Source: Candidatus Finniella inopinata (lineage in GTDB: Bacteria; Pseudomonadota; Alphaproteobacteria; Holosporales; Holosporaceae). From it: a DNA stretch of 56,808 nucleotides. Location: the NCBI GenBank assembly GCA_945888455.1, contig CAMCZV010000005.1, forward strand, positions 1-56,808, written 5' to 3'. Positions 53,151-56,808 of this stretch are shown here, in pieces (positions within the stretch are counted from its first letter, which is position 1; each line of letters begins with the position of its first letter). The translations under genes and the position numbers were made by a program. Under the pieces are notes generated by a model. It was given only the letters and a program-made list of their open reading frames with translations. It made no database searches and was not told the DNA's origin.

Positions 53151-53870
53151 TCAGGAAAAAAGATGGGGAAGAAGCTCTGGTCTGTATTCAAAATGCATCG
53201 TATCGTAATGGGTATACCACTTTCCGCCCTATATAAACCCCTGTGATTCGAATATATCAACGATTTCTTGTGGAATGGTGTTGCGATACTCGGGTAATTG
53301 ATCATCAGGGATGTCTTTTTCTAGAATCTTTTCAGATTCTGGAATGTTGTTCTCTTTTTGGTAATCCCACAACCAATAATGGGAATGATCGACATTAATA
53401 TCAATGGTCATGCCATAACTGTGTGCGCTCATTCTCTGGGTTCCCGCGATGGGGCGCCACTTAAATGTTCCACCAGGTTGATCCAAAAAAGGGATGTATT
53501 CCGGTTTTTTCTGGACCAATTGTTCTAATTTTTTTGAAATACGTTGGATTTTTTTATCAACGCCATTAACCCGAGAAACCAACAGAGTATAAGACGGATT
53601 TTTGTAAACATTCGGCATCCACAAAACAGGTGTTAAATGAGAATGGACTTCTTGTTCGCACGATCCATACATTTTTTTGAAAAAAGCATCGTCCCGAATA
53701 CGACCAGGGTCGGTTTTGTTTTGAGTGGAAAAGGAACGGCCACACCGATAGGGCAGGGCGATTTGACTGTTTAAATCAGGATTATCCACATATTTTTGGT
53801 GATTTTCAAACACATCATCCGTGCTTACGTCATCCGTGCTTCCCCATGATTTTTGTCGCGAAGCGCTCAT
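53151..53870 (-). pseudogene. M15 D-Ala-D-Ala carboxypeptidase-like gene with an in-frame amber codon
   Basis: Read from the ATG at 53870, 213 codons end in TAG at 53229-53231. The same frame continues for 25 codons (GGKWYTHYDTMHFEYRPELL) to a TGA at 53151. Family members read GFIWGGKW across this point, so a single TGG-to-TAG change explains the break. Zinc ligands before the stop are His and Asp in SAHSYGMTIDIN; the third ligand, His in TMHFE, lies after it. The truncated form should be inactive. No signal peptide is seen. The N-terminal STDDV unit occurs twice. Readthrough or suppression is possible but unproven; the intact tail suggests a recent event. Confidence 0.85.
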
Positions 53871-54131
53871 TCTGGTTTCGTCTTTCCAAATCAATCCCTA
53901 TGTTGTGGGGTCATAGCTTGATATCATTTTGGGATAGGCCATAACATACACCTTTGGATCAATGTGCCGATGGCCTGTCTGTTTTTTTGGCCTTATGTTC
54001 TGCGTTATAAATTCTTCTTGGGTTTTGTCCACTCCAAAAACAGGACCAAGGAAAATGTTCAAAAAAAAGGGAAATATTAAAAGAAATTGACAATTTACAT
54101 AATTGGGGGGCTTGTTTTAAGGGGTATGGTG

Positions 54132-54204
<73 letters not shown>

Positions 54205-54215
54205 CATATGTGTGT

Positions 54216-54245
54216 ATACTAATTCAAGGGCGGATTTTTCGTCAA
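54216..54245 (-). promoter_or_regulatory. Promoter of tRNA-Thr
   Basis: On the minus strand TTGACG and TAGTAT are 18 bases apart, with the -10 box 11 bases ahead of the tRNA. Confidence 0.5.
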
Positions 54246-54288
54246 GCTCTGTTTTTTGGGGGGATTCTAAAAACTGTTGAGGAGTTGG

Positions 54289-54317
54289 TTGACCTGGGTC
54301 AGGAATTTTTCTATAAT
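54289..54317 (+). promoter_or_regulatory. Promoter of rpmI-rplT
   Basis: TTGACC (54289-54294) and a perfect TATAAT (54312-54317) are 17 bases apart, 34 bases before the rpmI GTG. The leader is too short for the classic IF3-L35-L20 autoregulatory RNA. Confidence 0.7.
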
Positions 54318-54351
54318 TTATTTTATGTAACATGTGACTGAGCATACAATC

Positions 54352-54558
54352 GTGTCGAAGTTAAAGTCCCACAGTGGAACCAAAAAAAGATTTAGCATGA
54401 CAGCGACAGGAAAAATAAAGCGCTCCTTTGCCTTTAAACGCCACAACTTGCGTAAACGCTCGCAAGACATGAAGCGTGCATCAAGAGGCTGTACCCTGAT
54501 GAATGAGCGTGATGCTAAGATTATTAAAAAATTTCTTATACCTTATGGATTAAACTAA
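54352..54558 (+). CDS. rpmI: Ribosomal protein bL35
   Basis: A small basic large-subunit protein ([20 protein letters not shown], then [16 protein letters not shown]). The GTG at 54352 gives 68 residues starting MSKLKSHSG, matching the family start; a GTG six codons earlier gives an atypical extension. infC, normally directly upstream, is missing, and the gene has its own promoter. rplT follows after one base. Confidence 0.95.
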   Translation: MSKLKSHSGTKKRFSMTATGKIKRSFAFKRHNLRKRSQDMKRASRGCTLMNERDAKIIKKFLIPYGLN

Positions 54559-54559
54559 T

Positions 54560-54934
54560 ATGGCCAGAGTTAAAAGAGGGACGACCGTCCGAGCACGACA
54601 TAAGAAAGTTTTAAAATTGGCATCCGGTTATCGTGGCCGGTCCAGTAAATGTTATCGTATTGCGTTGCAGCGCGTAGAAAAAGCCTTGCAATACGCCTAT
54701 CGCGATCGTCGTTGCCGCAAAAGAGACATGCGCGGCCTATGGATCCAGAGAATTAACGCAGGTGCACGTTTAGATGGGGTGACTTACGGCGATTTTATGC
54801 ATGGTTTACAGGTTTTGGGCATTGATTTGAACCGTAAGGTTTTGTCTGACATGGCCATAACAGAGCCTGAAGCCTTTTCTGCCTTGGTGCATCAGGTTAA
54901 AAATGCTGTGCCTTGCCGCGTAGTGTATATCTGA
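54560..54934 (+). CDS. rplT: Ribosomal protein bL20
   Basis: An early-assembly 23S rRNA-binding protein. The start [20 protein letters not shown] and the motif [20 protein letters not shown] are diagnostic; [16 protein letters not shown] follows. At 124 residues it is slightly longer than the E. coli protein (118). pheS, which often follows, is absent; a strong terminator ends the unit. Confidence 0.97.
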   Translation: MARVKRGTTVRARHKKVLKLASGYRGRSSKCYRIALQRVEKALQYAYRDRRCRKRDMRGLWIQRINAGARLDGVTYGDFMHGLQVLGIDLNRKVLSDMAITEPEAFSALVHQVKNAVPCRVVYI

Positions 54935-54949
54935 TCGTTCTTGGGCTCG

Positions 54950-54982
54950 AGATTTTGGGTCAGTCCTTTTTATATTGGGCTG
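54950..54982 (+). repeat. 33-base repeat, copy 1 (terminator)
   Basis: Identical to 55135-55167. This copy contains the left arm, loop and half of the right arm of the rplT terminator. Confidence 0.9.
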
Positions 54983-54992
54983 GCCCTTTTTT
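54957..54992 (+). terminator. Rho-independent terminator of rpmI-rplT
   Basis: GGGTCAGTCC (54957-54966) pairs with GGGCTGGCCC (54977-54986) over 10 bp including two G-U pairs. The loop is TTTTTATATT and six T follow. It lies 22 bases after the rplT stop. Confidence 0.9.
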
Positions 54993-55597
54993 ATTCCTTG
55001 CGGCAAGCTTGTGCTAAGATCCTGGGGGAAAACCCTTAGATCCCTTTGCTAACCTTTGGATGATTTGCAAGCGGCAGGATGTTTTTTCCCCAGTGTAATG
55101 GGGATCTGTCAGAGGTTTTTGTCGTTGGGGTCCCAGATTTTGGGTCAGTCCTTTTTATATTGGGCTGCAAAGAAAGATTGATGCCTGCAAGGAAAAGTCT
55201 CTTAGCAAGTTAGGGTGCATTGAACAACAGAACGCACAGAGGAGGACGCGCTGTTTGACTGGATGTCAAACATGGGTTTTTTGGATTTTTTCATGTGCTC
55301 AAAGGTTTCTTGGTGCTTTATCCAGATGCATGTTGTGGTGGCGTTATCCAGAGTCCCAAGCAGACTATGGTGCTGTTCCTGGATATGATCTATAGGGAGA
55401 GCACTCTAGCTTTCCCTATAGAGATGGGGGCATATGCTGTAATTTGGAAAAGAGCCCTTATGGGTGAATTCGTTAGAAAAATTGCAGCTTGGCAAGTTTA
55501 TAAATCTTGGTTTTATTCGCTATTCCCTGGTGCCACGGGGTGTACCCCCCGCAGCAATCAGCTGTGTGCTTACATTTGATCAAGTTGCTTTAGATTA
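54993..55597. other. Gene-poor 605-base stretch
   Basis: Apart from the repeat copy, no gene, RNA or mobile-element end is recognised. A frame at 55295-55579 (94 codons) lacks a ribosome binding site and gives a Cys/Trp/Tyr-rich product with no family character. The stretch may be the eroded remains of lost genes (pheS is expected here in many bacteria), but no similarity to PheS can be seen. Confidence 0.5.
55135..55167 (+). repeat. 33-base repeat, copy 2 (truncated terminator)
   Basis: Exact copy of 54950-54982 placed 185 bases downstream. After GGGCTG it continues CAAAG instead of GCCC and T-run, so the hairpin and tail are incomplete and it should not terminate transcription. Confidence 0.9.
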
Positions 55598-56650
55598 TTA
55601 ATTACGACGTTGTCTTTTTTCACTATCAGGCCCTATACTTTTTATTTCATTACAGTGTCTTTTGTGACTATTAAACTCTATAATTTTTATTTTATTAGTG
55701 TCGCAATCAAGTTTTTTTAGTTTATTATGGATATGTTTTATAAAACTATATACTACAGTAGGCGCTTTAAAATTTATTTCATAAGTTTCGCCATCAAGTC
55801 CTTTTAGTTTATCATGGATATGTTTTATAAAACAATGTGCTATGTCATAAGTGATCGCTCTACATACTGTTACTATCTTTTCATCTGATGCCTCCTGTAG
55901 TTTTCCGTTAGAGTTTTCAGCATGGGCAGAATTAAGGATGCGTGTTTTATGTTTTGTTTCTTTTTTTTGCACCATATTTAAAAGTTTAACAAGGTTTTCT
56001 TCTTCATTTGCATTATTTAATAATTCTTTGATCTTTTTAAATCCTTCTACTTCAATCAATTCTTTTTTCACACTTTTCAGTGTGTTTTTTCTCGCCTCAC
56101 CAAAAGTATTATGTAGTAGAGTAACCATATCCATAAGAGTATCCCAATCTTCCATGCGTCCATTGTGACAAAGCTCTTCGGGGTTTTGGAAATCTTCAGT
56201 CACCTTACGAATCCGATCTTTAAGGATATTCAAATTAGATTCAAATTTATCCAATTCAGTAAAGATACCTCCAAGTTCCTTGAATTCAAAATTTTCCCTG
56301 TCTACAAAATACTTTTCCTTGTCTTCACAATACGTTCCAGAATACCTCGATTCAAAATCATGCATAAGAGAACAATACCCAAACAAACCCATATACCTCT
56401 CTTGTGTTTCTTTTACGATTTTTAGTGCTTCTTTTACGATTTCTAGTTCCTCTTTTTTCAAATCCTCTTTTTTGCATTTTATTGAATCGTTTGTTTCTTT
56501 TACGATTTCCTGTGCCTCTTTTGTCAAATCCTCTTTTATGCGTTTTGTTTGTGCGAGTTGATCTTGGGGCTCTGCGTCCACGGCAGATGTAGGGGCGCCA
56601 AGGGAACAGCATAATGCCATTAAAAGCATGGTTTTTTTACAAATATTCAC
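55598..56650 (-). CDS. Predicted secreted coiled-coil protein
   Basis: A 350-residue unrecognised protein starting at a GTG (56650); an ATG at codon 8 is an alternative. The Sec signal peptide is clear (TMLLMALCCSLGAPTSAVDA). Residues 30-90 are a charged heptad-like coiled coil with repeated EIVKE units. Two similar segments, FIKHIHDKLKGLDGETYEI and FIKHIHNKLKKLDCDTNKI, lie about 30 residues apart near the C-terminus. The protein ends in a basic cluster (SEKRQRRN). The gene is AT-rich like the other secreted-protein genes of this window. A host-directed effector is possible; there is no functional evidence. Confidence 0.78.
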   Translation of the reverse strand: MNICKKTMLLMALCCSLGAPTSAVDAEPQDQLAQTKRIKEDLTKEAQEIVKETNDSIKCKKEDLKKEELEIVKEALKIVKETQERYMGLFGYCSLMHDFESRYSGTYCEDKEKYFVDRENFEFKELGGIFTELDKFESNLNILKDRIRKVTEDFQNPEELCHNGRMEDWDTLMDMVTLLHNTFGEARKNTLKSVKKELIEVEGFKKIKELLNNANEEENLVKLLNMVQKKETKHKTRILNSAHAENSNGKLQEASDEKIVTVCRAITYDIAHCFIKHIHDKLKGLDGETYEINFKAPTVVYSFIKHIHNKLKKLDCDTNKIKIIEFNSHKRHCNEIKSIGPDSEKRQRRN

Positions 56651-56808
56651 GATTAATAGCCTTTTTTTATTGTTAATTTAAATTTATGACGAAATTGCAT
56701 AAACACGATTATATTATAACACAATTTTTAGAAATAACAGCAAAAACTCAAAAATAGTTAATGAAACAGATATGGATGTTGCTTTTTAAATACCCATTCA
56801 TTAGCTAA
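56651..56808. other. AT-rich 5' region of the 55598-56650 gene
   Basis: The 158 bases up to the window edge are very AT-rich and contain no recognisable gene. On the minus strand this is upstream DNA of the secreted coiled-coil gene and includes a TTATAATATAAT stretch that could serve as its -10 region. Confidence 0.35.

Noticed and set aside
54993-55597. A transposase or pheS remnant downstream of rplT
   Set aside because: No conserved catalytic motif, inverted repeat or PheS segment could be recognised in any frame.

Overview
The window reads as a chromosome segment of a host-associated alphaproteobacterium. The MipZ-type division ATPase, the alphaproteobacterial AddB and family-4 uracil-DNA glycosylase types, and the plsY-dprA pair point to the class. 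The broken core operons, a nucleoside importer and many Sec-signal proteins of unknown function point to an intracellular or amoeba-associated lineage, Holosporales-like. The order-level placement is inference.

Layout. 1-2.1 kb: edge-truncated gene for a large secreted protein. 2.4-7.2 kb: dprA and plsY (-), then a DciA-like gene and addB (+). 7.3-14.3 kb: accessory zone with a repeat-containing secreted protein, a UDG, the RNase P RNA, three tandem small secreted proteins sharing a duplicated leader, pth, and a decayed secreted-protein locus. 14.5-38.8 kb: mostly housekeeping genes for amino sugar and peptidoglycan synthesis (glmS, murE, murA, an L,D-transpeptidase), tRNA and ribosome work (tilS, prmA, der), folate, ubiquinone and fatty-acid steps (folD, ubiH-like, fabD), nucleotides (nrdA, a CNT nucleoside transporter), redox proteins (DsbA-like, GST) and division (mipZ), with tRNA-Val, tRNA-Ala and tRNA-Leu. 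38.8-40.4 kb: potB-potC permeases coupled to mipZ.

40.5-50.9 kb: HK97-type capsid module in the order portal, prohead protease, major capsid protein, head-tail adaptor, head-tail joining protein. Five poorly recognisable proteins follow, one of them tail-hub-like and one with two membrane helices. An EamA transporter gene lies inside the module on the opposite strand. No terminase, integrase, tape-measure or replication gene is visible. This looks like a reduced gene-transfer-agent-like or prophage-derived particle locus.

50.9-56.8 kb: tyrS, rapZ, an M15 peptidase gene broken by one in-frame amber codon, tRNA-Thr, rpmI-rplT with its own promoter and a strong terminator, a gene-poor stretch with a partial copy of that terminator, and another secreted coiled-coil protein.

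The Sec-signal genes are visibly AT-richer than the housekeeping genes and tend to sit where conserved operons are cut (for example after dprA and after addB). Several carry a Val-Asp-Ala sequence near the predicted signal-peptidase site. Together they look like a fast-changing secretome placed at operon breakpoints.
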